In this document: piece after piece, positions 33,620 through 45,986 of the stretch
How positions within the stretch are numbered: position 1 is the stretch's first letter
Layout: each line of letters begins with the position of its first letter
Assembly: GCA_027924585.1 (NCBI GenBank)
Contig: BSBM01000597.1
Location: 4,975,501 to 5,039,500 of the forward strand
DNA length: 64,000 nucleotides
Source: Larix kaempferi
Taxonomy: Eukaryota > Streptophyta > Pinopsida > Pinales > Pinaceae
Reading direction: 5' to 3'
Translations under genes and position numbers: made by a program
Notes under the pieces: generated by a model
Told to the model about the DNA's origin: nothing
The model's database searches: none
Seen by the model: the letters and a program-made list of their open reading frames with translations, nothing else

Positions 33620-34660
33620 AGACTTGTTATCAGATACTATGCTACTCCCCCTTTCGAGGAGGGTCCTTCTGGACTATACCAAGCTTGTCTCGGAAGTATT
33701 TAAACTTTACTCGAGACAGAGGTTTAGTCAAGATATTAGCAATCTGATCCTCAGTGCTTATATACTCGAGCTTGATAGCTCCTCTCTGCACCATATCTCG
33801 TATATAGAAGTATCAGATCTCTATGTGTTATTGACTTATCGTGGAATACAAGATTTTCTATCTTGATTCATTTCTAAGTCAAACACTCCATATAATAGCT
33901 TCTGAAGCCACACTGCTTCACAGCTGGCAGAGCAGACAGCTATATATATATTCTGCTTCAGCAGTACTGAGAGCCACACTAGATTGTTCCTTACTGAACC
34001 ATGAGATCATGGCAGATTCAAGACTATAACATCCACCTGATGTACTCTTTCTGTCTGAGGCACTTCCTGCCCAATCAGAATCTGAGTAACCATGTAAACA
34101 GAGTTCATGACCTCCAAGATAATATAGACCAAAATCTATTGTACCTTTTAGGTACCTCACTACATGCTTTGTAGTTATTAAGTGAACCTTTCTAGGTTCT
34201 ACTAGACACTGACTTAGGGTATTTGTAGCAAAGCATATATATGGCCTAGTATTTTTTAAATACATCAAAGACCCAATGATTTGTCTATATAGGGTTAGGT
34301 CCACTAAATACGATGAGTCATTAACTAACAACTTCAAGTTGGAGTCCATGGGAGTGGCCATGGCTTTATACTCCAACATATCAAATCTTTTTAGAAACTT
34401 CACAGCATACTTACCTTTGTTGAGAAAGATTCCTTCTAAGCCTTGCCATACTTCGAGACTTAGGAAGTAATGCATCAATCTGAGATCTTTCATTTTTCAT
34501 TTCTGCAGCCATCTTCTTCTTTCTTTTCATGATCTGTTTCTAATTCCCTATAAGAAGGATATCATAATAATAGTATGATCCATATCCTTAAGGTAAAGGT
34601 TAGGAACAAGTTTAATTTTTGGTAAAGCCCAAGCTTATCAAGAAACTGTCAATTCTCCCT
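33620..34660 (-). pseudogene. Copia A RT remnant and RNase H
   Basis: The best-preserved part (34493 down to 33918) starts MKDLRLMHYFLSLEVWQGLE, followed by FLNKGKYAV and ATPMDSNLKLL. YRQIIGSLMYLKNTRP, TTKHVVRYLKGT, YSDSDWAGSASDRKSTSG and ALSTAEAEYI then carry the RT tail and the first RNase H residues. A stop, a gap of about 20 codons where the next catalytic Asp should be, and a frameshift follow. The end of the domain is QIANILTKPLSRVKF and FRDKLGI. Upstream of 34493 the YVDD region is degenerate and out of frame. Gag, protease and integrase are not found. Confidence 0.82.
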
Positions 34661-36280
34661 TTGTGACTGAACATCATTCACACTCTGCATTGAATGATTT
34701 TCTGCATATCTATCTGTGCCATCTCTCGATAGATGGGTCTACTGATATGAGCCTCAATATTATTCAAACTTTGTGGTGAGTTCCTTCTTGCATCCATGTC
34801 ATCTGTGTATAAAAACCATATTCAGCCTTGTAGCAAAGGTTGAGATCCACATCACCCGTGGTGATCATTTAAGCTCATCAATTGATTATCGATCCTGGGT
34901 ACCCATACAGAACCTGAATCACACTTCTTCTTTAATTACACCATTAAGATAATGGTTTTATCTATCCTCTTGGAACAAACATCTCATCATGATTCTCTTT
35001 CTCTTTTCTAAGAGAATCTTCTAGCCACAAGCCTTCTATAGTGTGTTTGATTTGTAAATCCTTTTGTTGAACATCCATCGCTTGTTCATCATTCATCATG
35101 ATTTTTCCTACAAATCAAAATTAGGTATATGATTAGTAATACTACATAATCATCAAATCATATTGACATGATAACCTATTATGCATACAGATATCATTTA
35201 CATAGTTATGCAACTATCTTGACCAATACTTTGGCACAACACTTTCCCATATCCTGTATGCATACAGTGGCTATCTAGATGCCTTCCATCTCTACTAGAA
35301 CATACTATCGAGAGTGTGCACAACTCTCAGCATGTCAGCAAAGAGGTTTCATTCTAGAAAAGCAACAATGGAATGTTTGTCCAACTTACCAATCATATGC
35401 ATATTAGTAGTATAGTGTTCAATGTTCTATGAATATTTACACTTAGCATGATATATTATAGGAATACAAATATGCATACAACCTATTACAGGCAATATCA
35501 TTTACTATTTCAAATAACAACTCAAATACTTATCTTTTATGTTTGTGTGGTTGCCTCCCGCTTGATCTTCTGTATGTCTTTTGAACTTCTATTCATTATG
35601 TACCACTGTGCATGTTCAAGTGTCATCCTCATGATCTCATACACAAACATACACCCATTAGTATGTTCTAAATGTTATCAAAACATTATAGTTCTAAATA
35701 ATCTTGAGAATGTATAGTCATGATTATAGTTAATAAACATTAGTATTCAAGATTTCAGGGAAGTCTTCTTTTACTCATGCATATCATCAATCAAGATAAA
35801 AGACATAATATGCATAATCCTTTGATTACTAACTTTATGAATAAGCATAACCAATCATACCAAGTATACTTATATAAGGGATCCTAACACAAGGTAAGAT
35901 TCATGGGAAACATACCTGGATTAGTATACCTACTTAGTTATGTACAACATACCTCGTAAGTAGAACAAAGATTATGGATGAGTCTTTGTCTTCATGTTTT
36001 CATGGTCATGGAACCTGATTTGTCTTTTGTGATGTACCTGAGCCTTGTTAGCAGACAACATCAACCTCACACAACATCATAATGCATTAGTACAATCATA
36101 TACCCCTAATCAATGAATGTCTTTGATCATTCACATGCATTCATACTGTTACTAGGGTGATAAGACAATTCTAACATTAATCAAGATTGTACTAATAAAT
36201 ACTATGAAGACAAACACATCATGAACTTAATCAAGAATTAGATTTCAAGACATACCTGAGCCTCCTTAAGTCATACCTGT
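34661..36280 (-). other. Copia A non-coding interior
   Basis: AT-rich, with no domain. Part of it (about 35260-35400) matches copia C (about 58900-59030): both contain, in element sense, CTAGAATGAAACCTCTTTGC and GAGTTGTGCACACTCT. It therefore descends from a shared ancestor and is not random decay in one copy. Confidence 0.6.
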
Positions 36281-37663
36281 CGAGACTTCTCGTAGTCTTC
36301 TTATGTAAGGCCTTAGCCTCAACTCCCCCTGAAACTTGATCTGGAGCTTAATTAGGGTTTTCTAGAGAAACCCTAAAAATTCAATCTTTGACTTTCACAC
36401 TTCTGAATGGATGAAAGAATATGTCTTGCTGAGCTGATCAAACTAGCATACTTCAATTTTGGAATTTCCAAAATTTGACTCCTCAAAATTGCCTTTGAAA
36501 CTTCTCGATCTTCTGGACAGGATCCCGAACTAGGGTTTGATGAAGCCCACCCTTCTGCCGAAACAAAAGGTTCGATCCAAGGCTCTAAACTCTTATTTTT
36601 CTTAGGAGCTTCCAGCCGTGGTTACAGACTTCAAAAATTCCAACTTTTGCTGAAGCCCTAATTTTCCATCTTTCCGATCAAAATCCCGAACTGGGGTTTG
36701 ATCAAGCCCGGTCTTCCACCCAACCAAAAAATTCGATCTTGGTCTCTAAATTTCAATTTTCTTGAGTAGCATTCAGCCATGGACTCCGATTCGAAAAATT
36801 CTAACTTTCTCCGAAACCCTAAATTTCGGAAGCCATGAATAAAGGTGCTCCAAAAATAATTCTGTTTTGACAGAAATATGCACCTGATTGTTTCTGCTAT
36901 AACTCTGAAATTTTTGCTCCACAGGGTCTGAAACCCTTTTTATGCAGTAGCCTGACCTGTCATCTTTTCATCCTGATAGGTCTGACCTCAATTGGGTTTT
37001 CTGAGAGAGAGTTATGCCAAGTGTCGCAACATGACCTGTTTATGGGATAAAACAGGAGAGCGAACTTGTACGGCATGCCACGTGTCACTATTTGAACTTC
37101 GGCCTCTGAAAACTTTTTTTGAGATAGCTCGACCTATTATATTTCCATCCTGACAGGTCTGACCTCAATTGGACTCTCTGAGAGAGAGTTATGCCAAGTG
37201 TCGCAACGTGACCTGTTTATGGGATAAAACAGGAGAGCGAACTTGTACGGCGTGCCACGTGTCACTGGTTCACCTTCGGCCTCTGAAAACGTTTCTTGAG
37301 ATATTACAGTCTGTGTACTACCTGTCACTTTTTACGAAATTTCATTTGGAGCTTCCTAGCCCAAGTTATGACCTTTTTTCCAAGGTCACCTGATTTTGAC
37401 TGAGATCTGGAAGAGGCAGAAACCCTAACTTGTACTGATCATAACTCACAAATTACAACGAATCTGAGGATTCCCTTTGGACACAAGGTACCTGGGGATT
37501 TTATCTTCGACCTGTAAACTTTTCAGACCCTGAACCTTCGCCAAAATGGAGTTATAGCGAAATTTCCACGATGACTGGTTTTTGCTATGTAAAACCCTAA
37601 CCTTCAAATTGTCGTAAGTAAAGCAAGTGTCATAAGTGCCATACCTTGTCTTCCTTCAGGTTA
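36280..37663 (-). other. Copia A leader between PBS and interior
   Basis: About 1.4 kb shared with copia C (56399-about 57700). There is no convincing gag start. A unit of about 180 bp is duplicated here (about 36958-37130 and 37138-37310): both copies contain AGAGAGTTATGCCAAGTGTC and GGGATAAAACAGGAGAGCGA. Copia C has it once. Confidence 0.65.
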
Positions 37664-37675
37664 GCTATGATACCA
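37664..37675 (-). promoter_or_regulatory. Primer binding site of copia A
   Basis: Minus strand TGGTATCATAGC directly next to the 5' LTR, a one-base variant of the usual tRNA-Met site. Confidence 0.9.
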
Positions 37676-38227
37676 TGTTAAGATTCAATATGCTAAGACA
37701 GAAAATAGCAGCATTACATTCCATTTTACAATAATAGCATATACAGGATCACTGAAGAAACAACAAGCATAACATAAACACAAGAGACAGAGATTTATCC
37801 TGGGAAACCCTCATGGGGTAGAAAACCCAGCAAAGCTTCCTCAATATAGATGACCAGCAATATACAAAGATGAAACCCTGAGACATGATCTCCTCCTCCA
37901 AAATAGCAGACCTCTTCTCCACAAGTGCGCTATCCTCAAGTGAGTGAGTGTGTCAAATGAGGAACACACCTCCTCTATTTATACACTACTCTGATATGTA
38001 TTTTACACAAGTACATGTAGGCTCGTATTTAACCATTAGGTTAAATACCCCATTATAACTGACTGGGCCGACACCCACATGGTGGGTCTAATAACCCTAG
38101 TTACCACAACCAACTTGGAGGAATAAACATCTCCGGATTTATAGTATAATCACATTGGAGGTATGGAACATCTCCGGAATAAATAATATACAAATATAAT
38201 ATTCTTTGAAGTTACAATATTTCAACA
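37676..38227 (-). repeat. 5' LTR of copia A
   Basis: Same length (552 bp) and limits as the left LTR, flanked on its right by GGTAT (38228-38232). Confidence 0.95.
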
Positions 38228-39711
38228 GGTATGGGTGTCTTCTTCACCATATCTGAATATGATGGAATGAGTAGAATTTTCTCAATTGGGTCCATAGTTA
38301 TACCAGGTCCCACTTTGAGACAATCAATCCCCGACACATTCTTAGGAATCAGTCCATAGGTCCCCTTCCCCCGTACTTCAGTGTCAAAAGCAGTCCCATC
38401 GGGATTCGTCTCAACATCCCCATTCAAAACATCCAGAGCAAGGAAAGGTAGCTCAGAATCAGTGGATACAATAACAGTCGGGGAAATAGTAGTAGGAAGA
38501 CCGAGAGAGACAGAAATAACCGGGGAGGATTCGACAGGGCAGAGATTGGTCATCCTCACAAACAGCTCATTCTCGGATACAGGGTCGTCATTCCCAGAAG
38601 TTTCATTTGTATCATGTTCAGACTCGGAAGAATTTGTTTCCATGTGATGTCGGCGACTCATGTAATTTCCATTATTTCCATTGTTTAAATCTAAAGCATT
38701 TATAAATGAAATATCCAGCTCATTTAATGAATGGAAGAAGTTAGGGTCCTGAGATTCCAACTTACGGAACAAGGCCGAGTCTGGAGCAGGAGGGGTGGGA
38801 ACCCGGTTGGAGAAGCCGTCTAACGATCCCGTCGCATCCATCTCAATGTCGCTACCATCATCAGAAGACCAGAATGGACCCCCATCCTTAAGATGCCCGG
38901 AAGAAGCCTGTGCCTTGCATTAACGCCACAGGTGCCCCACCCCTTTGCAATTCGAGCATCGGAAAGGGATGCCCCAGTAGTCGATGATCTGTGATAGCTT
39001 ACGACCGTGCCAGTTTATGTGAAGCACATCAATAAGACCCAAGGAAATATCAACCTCAACCAGAACCCGACCCATACGACGATCAAAACCATTTAAACGT
39101 TCCTCATCAACATGTAGAAACTGACCAAGACAATTACCAATGGCTTCAAATGCCCCACGGTTCCACAGTGCCAGTGGAAGTCCAGGAAAGAGTACCCACA
39201 AATGCCGTAGTCGAACTGAAGCAGATTCTGGGTCAAAATCAGTCTGCCATTTCTGAAGCATTAAACTACCCGTACCATATAGCCACAGACCCTCCAAGAT
39301 GAGAGAACAATGTGCCTCTTATTCGAATTTAAACCCATACCAGCCACATGCCAAAGCGAAGATTTGTGGAGTGTATTTCAGAATGGGGTTCCACTTCTCC
39401 ACAACCCATTTGACAATGTCTCTACAGTTCATGGCATGATATGAAAATTTCCCCACCGGCACAGTCATATTAAACTCCACGATTTCTTCAAGCCCAATAT
39501 CTCTTCCAACCGTCAACCAAGCCTCCCCAGGTCTGCAAAAATATTTACCATTCAGCCTTCTAGTCGCACGGTAGGAAGGCCTAGTTCTTTCACCGTTACC
39601 CAGACCAGGAAATCCCCTAGGACTACCCACGGAAGGGTCTGGACCCGAAGCTTCAACAGGTGTCTTCCCCACAAATAGATGCCCCTTATGTGTCTTAGCA
39701 TGTGGCGCCAC
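38228..39711 (-). pseudogene. LINE 1 ORF1, main part (DUF4283 and zinc knuckle)
   Basis: From an ATG at 39711, one frame with TAA at 39319 and 38920. The first half has ADUF4283-like features: RRLNGKYFCRPGEAW, VGRDIGLEEIVEF, and then RLRHLWVLFPGLPLALW and FEAIGNCLGQFLHVD. RMGRVLVEVDIS follows. A CCHC knuckle FRCSNCKGVGHLWR-stop-C (38920-38960) binds nucleic acid; the stop sits inside it. The tail is acidic and Ser/Thr-rich. ORF1 proteins package LINE RNA. The frame ends at the copia A insertion and resumes at 30928. Confidence 0.85.
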
Positions 39712-40064
39712 CTATCAGATATTTGAGTTTATTGCCCTTTTCCCTTTTAATTGATTTTTGAAAAATGTATCCGGTTTGAACAGCCCAGCTTCTTCAATCA
39801 TGAAGTCTGAGACGTTTAGGTTGTTATCCGCCGGGAATACGGGTTCTGGTATGTTTTCTCCCATTCCGGCAGCCAGACGACACAGCACCCAGATAAATGT
39901 CGGTCGTCACGAGATCTATTTCTCACATCAACGACAAATACCACCTGTCAGATGACTAAAACACAGTGCCAATATCCACGGCAGAGTCGACCACAATAGG
40001 AAGTGCCTATAGAAACCAGAAACGAGTTCTGTTAATAAATAAACAGGATAATATTGTGGTGGTC

Positions 40065-43000
40065 CATTACTTAGCTTGTGGAGATTGTTGTTTGCCATTT
40101 TTTTTCCAATTAAAATGTCAAAAATCATAATTATTAAACAAAAATACGTTACCAATAAAAGCATTATAAAATAAATGATATAACCTATGTGATGTAAAGA
40201 AAGAGTAATAAAATTGCATTATTTGAAAATTTCAAAAAACAATATAATTATATAAAATTTTATAAAAGTTATTCAGTTTGATATGTTTTATTTTCATATA
40301 TATATAAATTCATTTCATCGATATATTCTTGTAAGTCAATAGATATTTATTTTTAATTTATTGTTTAAAAAACAAATTCTAATTAATTTCATTAAATTTT
40401 AATTATTTTAATAAATTTAAACTATTTTTTTCATATTTTAAATAAAAATAAAAATTGTAATATAGTTTATTTTACCACACTTAGCCATGATGTAGAATAG
40501 GTTTTTTTGAATGAAGTGTGCATGCTCGAGTTTATGAAGCCCAAGGTTTCGAGCTTTTGAGCGGATACTCCATCCTAGGGTTTAGACTAAAGGTTGAAAT
40601 CAACAACATAGGAAATTTTGAGTAGTCAATAAAGAATTGAACCAAGTTAAGATTTGGTAAATTAGAATGATGAATAATTAACCATTTTATAATTAGTTTA
40701 ATAAATTGATACTATAAATAATGATATGTTTATAGGTTAAGTTAATCAAGTTAAAGGTATATAGTAATGACGTAAAGAAGTGGGTCCGATTAATAAAGCA
40801 AATGTGGATAAGGGGTATCAATAAAATAATAAAAAATTGATAAGAATGGTCTTAAAAGTGGAAGGGGTCTTGATAAAAATATTATTCAAAGAAGAGATAT
40901 TAAATGAAAATATTGTTGTTGTTAAATGAGGATGGTTTAAGAAGAAATATTGAGGATATTAGGTACAATAATGAAAGTAAGAATAAGAATGGCTATAGAG
41001 TAGAAGAATTTTAGATGAAAGAATTTAATGATGGATAATAAGTTTTTAATAGTGGTTAAGTATATAGTTTTTTTTTTGTAAGTTAATATTTATGGAGATT
41101 TAAACTTGTGACTTTCCATTTACAATTTTACATCTCATTTACTTATTACCAATTGCACTATTTTTGTGGATAGTTTATAGCCATCTTCACACTTAATATT
41201 GTTGAAATATATATATATATATATATATATTTTTAAATTTCTAGGACTTCTTTAATAATACGAGAATGATAATAAAAAGCAGAAGAAAAGATTTTAGTTT
41301 GGTCAAAACAAATAAAGTATTTAGAATTGTGAGAGTGTTTAGTAATAGTTGATTTGGAAAGGCGATTGTGGAAGATGTTTGCAATATGCTCCTTGAAACC
41401 GGTCTTTATAAAACGACCAATTTAGTATATGTAGGATTTGCTAACGTATGCAAGATTTGTCACAAGCACTGGGTATTTGGTACAGTCCATACTTTTTAAA
41501 TTTTTTCTTGTTTCTCGAAGTGTCCACTCCAAATCTTGAACTTCAAAAACTCTACCATAGTTAATCTCTAGAAAAACCTATTCTACGTTATCTATGTATT
41601 TATGCTTAATTCTTTTAAAAAATATATAGAAGACTTCCTTAACATTTTAGCGAAATCCATGATTGTGCATCTCAAATTTTAGGGAATATTCATTACATTT
41701 GAAGTTTTAAGCATGGAAATAACATGAACTAATATTTTAAATAATGTAAATATTTCTATGTGACAACTTTTTTCAATTCTTTACTTGACTTCTTATTTAA
41801 CGTATTTCAACTTGTAAATGGGATACCATGTTGTATATAATGTTTTCATATTAGAGCTTTTTTAGGAGACTTAAGAAAATGTTTTATGTATTTCTAAATA
41901 TATTTTCTAATGCCATTGTTTTTATGTTGTATGTTCTTGCTAATTGTTATGAAATGTTATGAGATATGATATTTTTTTGTTTGTTAATAATGCACATTGA
42001 AAATCATGTAGTGGTGTTGTCACTTAATTTTTAAGGTAGTAATAAAATATAAATAAGTTGTTGCCTACTATATATGATAATTTTTTTTGTAAATGTGATT
42101 TTATCGCCAAATAGTTTGATAATTTATGATTTATATGTTTTGAAAAAAAAACATTAAGTTAATGTATCATACGAGACTATTATTAGCTTGCACTAACTTA
42201 TTTAGTACTTTCATATTCACTATGTTCAAATATATAGAAATGATATTTGGAAGAATATTTAGCCTAATTATGTTTATTTGTTTAATATCAACCTTATGGG
42301 TCATAAGAGATAGTAAATGACATAATTATCATCAAATATAAACTTCTCTGAATCCACTGATCATGCCCTCAATAAACCAGGCCCTAAGGGATGGGGACCC
42401 TCCAACTCTTTTTAATTTTCGTCGATCACATCCTCTTTGCGACATAATCTTTTAATGCAATTGGTGCTATAGGATGATTTCAAGTTTTGGATTGGCTTTA
42501 TTCACTGGATTTATTACCTAAATTGCATTTGAATGTTTACAAGAAAATGGTTGCTTGATTTGTGCTTTGAGTTTATTTGGATGACCAACATGAGTTTAAT
42601 GATCTTTGAGTCTCCTTAGATGGAATTATGCCTTGATGGTGTGATTATTTCAAAATCACTTGGCTCACTGCATTGACCTTAGTAAAATGCATCATTTGTT
42701 TATACTATGTTTTATGATTGTAGCGTTATTCTATTTTTCTCCAAGGAAATCCTTGTAAAAAAAAACAAGGGATGCTTCCCCACATTCATGGGTGACTTCC
42801 CTAGTAAACATAATGGCATAAAATAGTGTGACTTACTTTGAGAGACTAAAAAGGATATAGTACTTGCACATAGCTAGCCCAATGCCTGAAAACATTGTCA
42901 GCCACTGGTTGATCTAACCTATTAGGGTTGATGCTATTCTCTATTTGTTTGAGGAAGATATGGAATGTGTGTTTATAATGACAAGTGCGTTTTGTACATA

Positions 43001-44379
43001 AAAAATACAAGAATACATGCTTAGGATTCAAATTGATAGATGGATAGTTTCATATAAAATCAGTGCATGGTTTAGTCAATATTTATTACATGAAAATTAA
43101 ATAACCCTACTACTTTTAAAGACATTAGTTGATGTTGGTTAAACATACCTATCATTAGATTACATTAATTAATTCTTACAAAATCCCATCAATGGATGCT
43201 TAAGCTTAACCAATCTGTTGACCCCACAATATTCCTATATGTGAATATAGGGCCCTTTTTTTAGCAACTTGACCGATATATTCTTTACCTTAAGATTCTA
43301 TTTTTAGGATTTTTCATGATCAAGCTTGAAACCATAGTCTTGACCAAAATTGACCATATTTACACCCTTCCCAAATGAGCAATATCATCACATGCACCCC
43401 AGGGTATTTTTTAAGGATTCTAATATTATACTTAAGTATACTATCCTAGGCGATTATTTTGGATTGAAAAAAACGTGTATGTAGATAGGTAGGCGAATAT
43501 TAAATATGAAACATACAATGTACTACTGAAATGTGTAAATTTTGGCAAATATTATGGTAAAAAAACATATTTTATGTAAATATAGGCGATATTAGAGACT
43601 AAAAATTACCAAATAGCGAATTTATTTTTTAAAAAAAGCCCAAAAAATAGCCAATTAGCGAAATTTCGCCCTTAAAAATTTCTCTGATGCACCCTTATGA
43701 GTCAATAGGATTTCAAATATTTCTTTAGAGGTTCCTAGTTAATGTATATCAAGGAGTTTCTAAGGTTGTTTTGCTAAATTTAATGATAAGAGTATTTTTC
43801 CTACCATTTGCAAGGATGCCTTGACCATTCATGCATTCCCCATAAGCATGTTGATGTCTTGGTCTAATCCATAGTAAACTGCAATCACAATTGTAGTTGA
43901 GAAGGGAACTTGAGTCCATTGTATTCATTCCCTCAAATATTGATTGAAGGTGCTCAAATTTCCAAGATTTGAAGGTTCAACCCATGTTGCATTCACTCCA
44001 AATATGAATTCTCATCCTTTATTGCATGATGTATCCATTGTTTCACATCCAAATGAAATAGTTTTCAATTTATTTAATGATCAAGAGACAAATATAAGCT
44101 CTAGCACTCATAGTTTTGAATACAAAAGACCCCAACTCATTGTTAAACCTTTGAGTGAAAGAATTTAAATTGAGTTTGTAGTTGTGCCTATGAGTGTAAA
44201 GATGGGAAAGTGATCTCTTCTTTAGGCCATGCTGAGAGAGTTTGATATGTAAATGAGGGACTTATAGCTCACTCACTTCACCAATATGGATACCTTGTGG
44301 AAATAAATTCTAGACTCTCTTCTCAATAGATTATACAAAGTTCTTTGTACTTTTGATGTATACAAGTTCTTTGTGCTTG
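40065..44379. other. AT-rich sequence without recognisable genes
   Basis: About 4.3 kb, strongly AT-rich from 40080 to 43700, with only short random open frames. It holds an (AT)n run at 41206-41230. One 74-codon frame at 43944-44168 shows no domain. I see no terminal repeats that would define an element. Confidence 0.6.
41206..41230. repeat. (AT)n microsatellite
   Basis: About 12 AT dinucleotides in a row following GAAAT. Confidence 0.95.
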
Positions 44380-44845
44380 TGTTAGTGTCCTACCCTAACC
44401 CGCCATACTCTAGAAGTTAGTGGCACATTGTATATGACCATACATTTGAAATAAGTCCAAGTAAGTTAGTGTTCATCAATAAATGTAAAAATAATGTCTT
44501 AATTAATTAAGACCCACTAGGAAGTTGTATTTGTTAATTATTTGACCATGTCAAGTAATTAGGGTTTTGGATCTGAGAAGCCTATTTAAAGAGTTACAAG
44601 GCTATGAATATTTTTTTCAAGTATTATTGTAATGGAGCTTTGCTCAAATGAGAGGTCTCCTTTCCTAAAGAGGCCTATGAACATTTCTCCCTAAAGTTTC
44701 TCTCATAATAAAAAACTCATCTATTGCCATATTTATCTTTGTATTGTCTAATGTTTATTGACATGCTCTATACTTTTTGGTTTGTTGCATCTTAACCTTT
44801 GTATATCTTATGTTGTTTTGAGTTACATGGATAAAGAATAACACA
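44380..44845 (+). repeat. 5' LTR of gypsy F
   Basis: It runs from TGTTAGTGTCC to AATAACACA, just before a PBS. A TATTTAAAG near 44583 may be the TATA box, and AATAAAAAAC near 44708 may be the poly-A signal. The exact 3' end is uncertain by two bases. No partner LTR was found. Confidence 0.65.
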
Positions 44846-44847
44846 AG

Positions 44848-44859
44848 TGGTATCATAGC
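44848..44859 (+). promoter_or_regulatory. Primer binding site of gypsy F
   Basis: TGGTATCATAGC two to four bases after the LTR end. Confidence 0.8.
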
Positions 44860-45489
44860 TACCTTCCCAAGCCAGCGCGCTTTCAATATTTTATTTTTAT
44901 TTTTATTTTTTTCTAACTTGAGACTCATTCTATCATATTTAAATAATAGTAGAGATATGTCCTTCAATGGGTAAACCTATAGCCAGGGAACACTACACAT
45001 AACAAATACAATTGGTACTTAGTCATGTTGTACCCTCGATTGGTGCAATTTTTGGACACCATTATAACTCCTATTGGTACCCCTTCAAGTAATACCACAT
45101 TAGACAACACCTGATCATGGAATCACTTTCATGTACCCTTGAGTATATCGAAAGTCCCCCTAGGTCACTTGAAACCAGCTAGTGGTCTTCTTATTGCTAT
45201 AGTGGCAATGATCATAAGACTCAGGAAGATACTCTCGTGTACCTAGGTAGTCGGATCGAGTAGTATGGCTAAGGGCATCACCAAGCCTCCTTAGTTAGTG
45301 CCCTAAGAGAGAGCTTCCTTAGTTAGTGCCCTAAGAGATTGGGTTGAGTACTACAATTGGACCTTGCACGTATATAAGGGATTTATAGTTTATGACAATC
45401 CCTTGTATTTATAACCCTTGAAAACTTGGAAACCCTTATCCATGCAACCTTGCTATGAAAATTCTTTATTTTGTTAAGACAAGGTAAGG

Positions 45490-45965
45490 GTGGATCCCAA
45501 GAAAGTGAAATCTATGAAAAATTGGCCTAACCCCAAAACTCTTGAAAATTTAAGAGGGTTCCTTAGACTTATTGACTACTATTGTAAGTTTGTACCAAAC
45601 TATGGGAAGATTGTAGCTCCTCTTACAACATTGCTAAAAAAGAATGTTTTTTCATGGAATGGGGCAATAGACCAGGCATGCTTCGTACTATAGGAGGATA
45701 TGTGTACTATGCCTATGTTATCCATGCCAAATTTCACTAATACTTTTGTCTTAGAATGTGATTCCTTGGGCCGTAGCCTAGGAATAGTTTTATTGCAAGA
45801 AGGATTCCTATTGGCCTTCACCAATAAGCATCTTTGTGATCAAAACTTAGGAAAATCCACATATGAGAAAGAAATGATGGCTATCCTTCATGCAATTGAG
45901 ATATGGAAACCATATTAAATAAGGAATCATTTCTAGATCAAGATTGATCATCATAGTGTCAAGTA
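45490..45965 (+). pseudogene. Gypsy F remnant: RT thumb and RNase H
   Basis: DPKKVKSMKNWPNPKTLENL and FLRLIDYYCKFVPNYGKI are the segment after the gypsy RT palm. VLECDSLGRSLGIVLLQEG corresponds to the start of RNase H, with the first catalytic Asp in ECDS. STYEKEMMAILHAIEIWKPY carries the Glu. Two stops are visible (near 45690 and 45916). All of gag, protease, RT palm and integrase is missing, so this is a deletion remnant probably belonging to the LTR at 44380. Confidence 0.82.
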
Positions 45966-45986
45966 TTGTCACATACCTGGTGACCA

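Larger units (their letters stand above)
30934..38227 (-). mobile_element. Copia A: young Ty1/copia element inserted in LINE 1 ORF1
   Basis: Two 552-bp LTRs differ at only five positions, all transitions (about 0.9%). There is a PBS next to the right LTR, a polypurine tract next to the left LTR, and a 5-bp TSD. Despite the young LTRs, the interior keeps only a damaged RT and RNase H. The rest is a leader, long AT-rich non-coding sequence, and four tandem arrays between RNase H and the polypurine tract. It must have been mobilised in trans. Confidence 0.93.
26014..40064 (-). mobile_element. LINE 1: L1-type non-LTR retrotransposon with RNase H, split by copia A
   Basis: On the minus strand it runs from a 5' region near 40064 through ORF1 and ORF2 to a poly-A tail (15 T on plus, 26014-26028). 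Without copia A it is about 6.75 kb, a normal full length. Both ORFs are free of indels and carry only two and four stops. CATTACTT-like sequence lies at both ends (about 26008 and 40065), a weak candidate target-site duplication, so the 5' limit is approximate. Confidence 0.82.

Noticed and set aside
37137-37393. Overlapping open frames conserved between copia A and copia C leaders
   Set aside because: They are conserved as DNA but on the strand opposite the element and include changes that do not respect codons; treated as leader sequence.
43944-44168. Possible host gene fragment
   Set aside because: A 74-codon frame without domain, intron signals or codon bias; it lies just upstream of an LTR.
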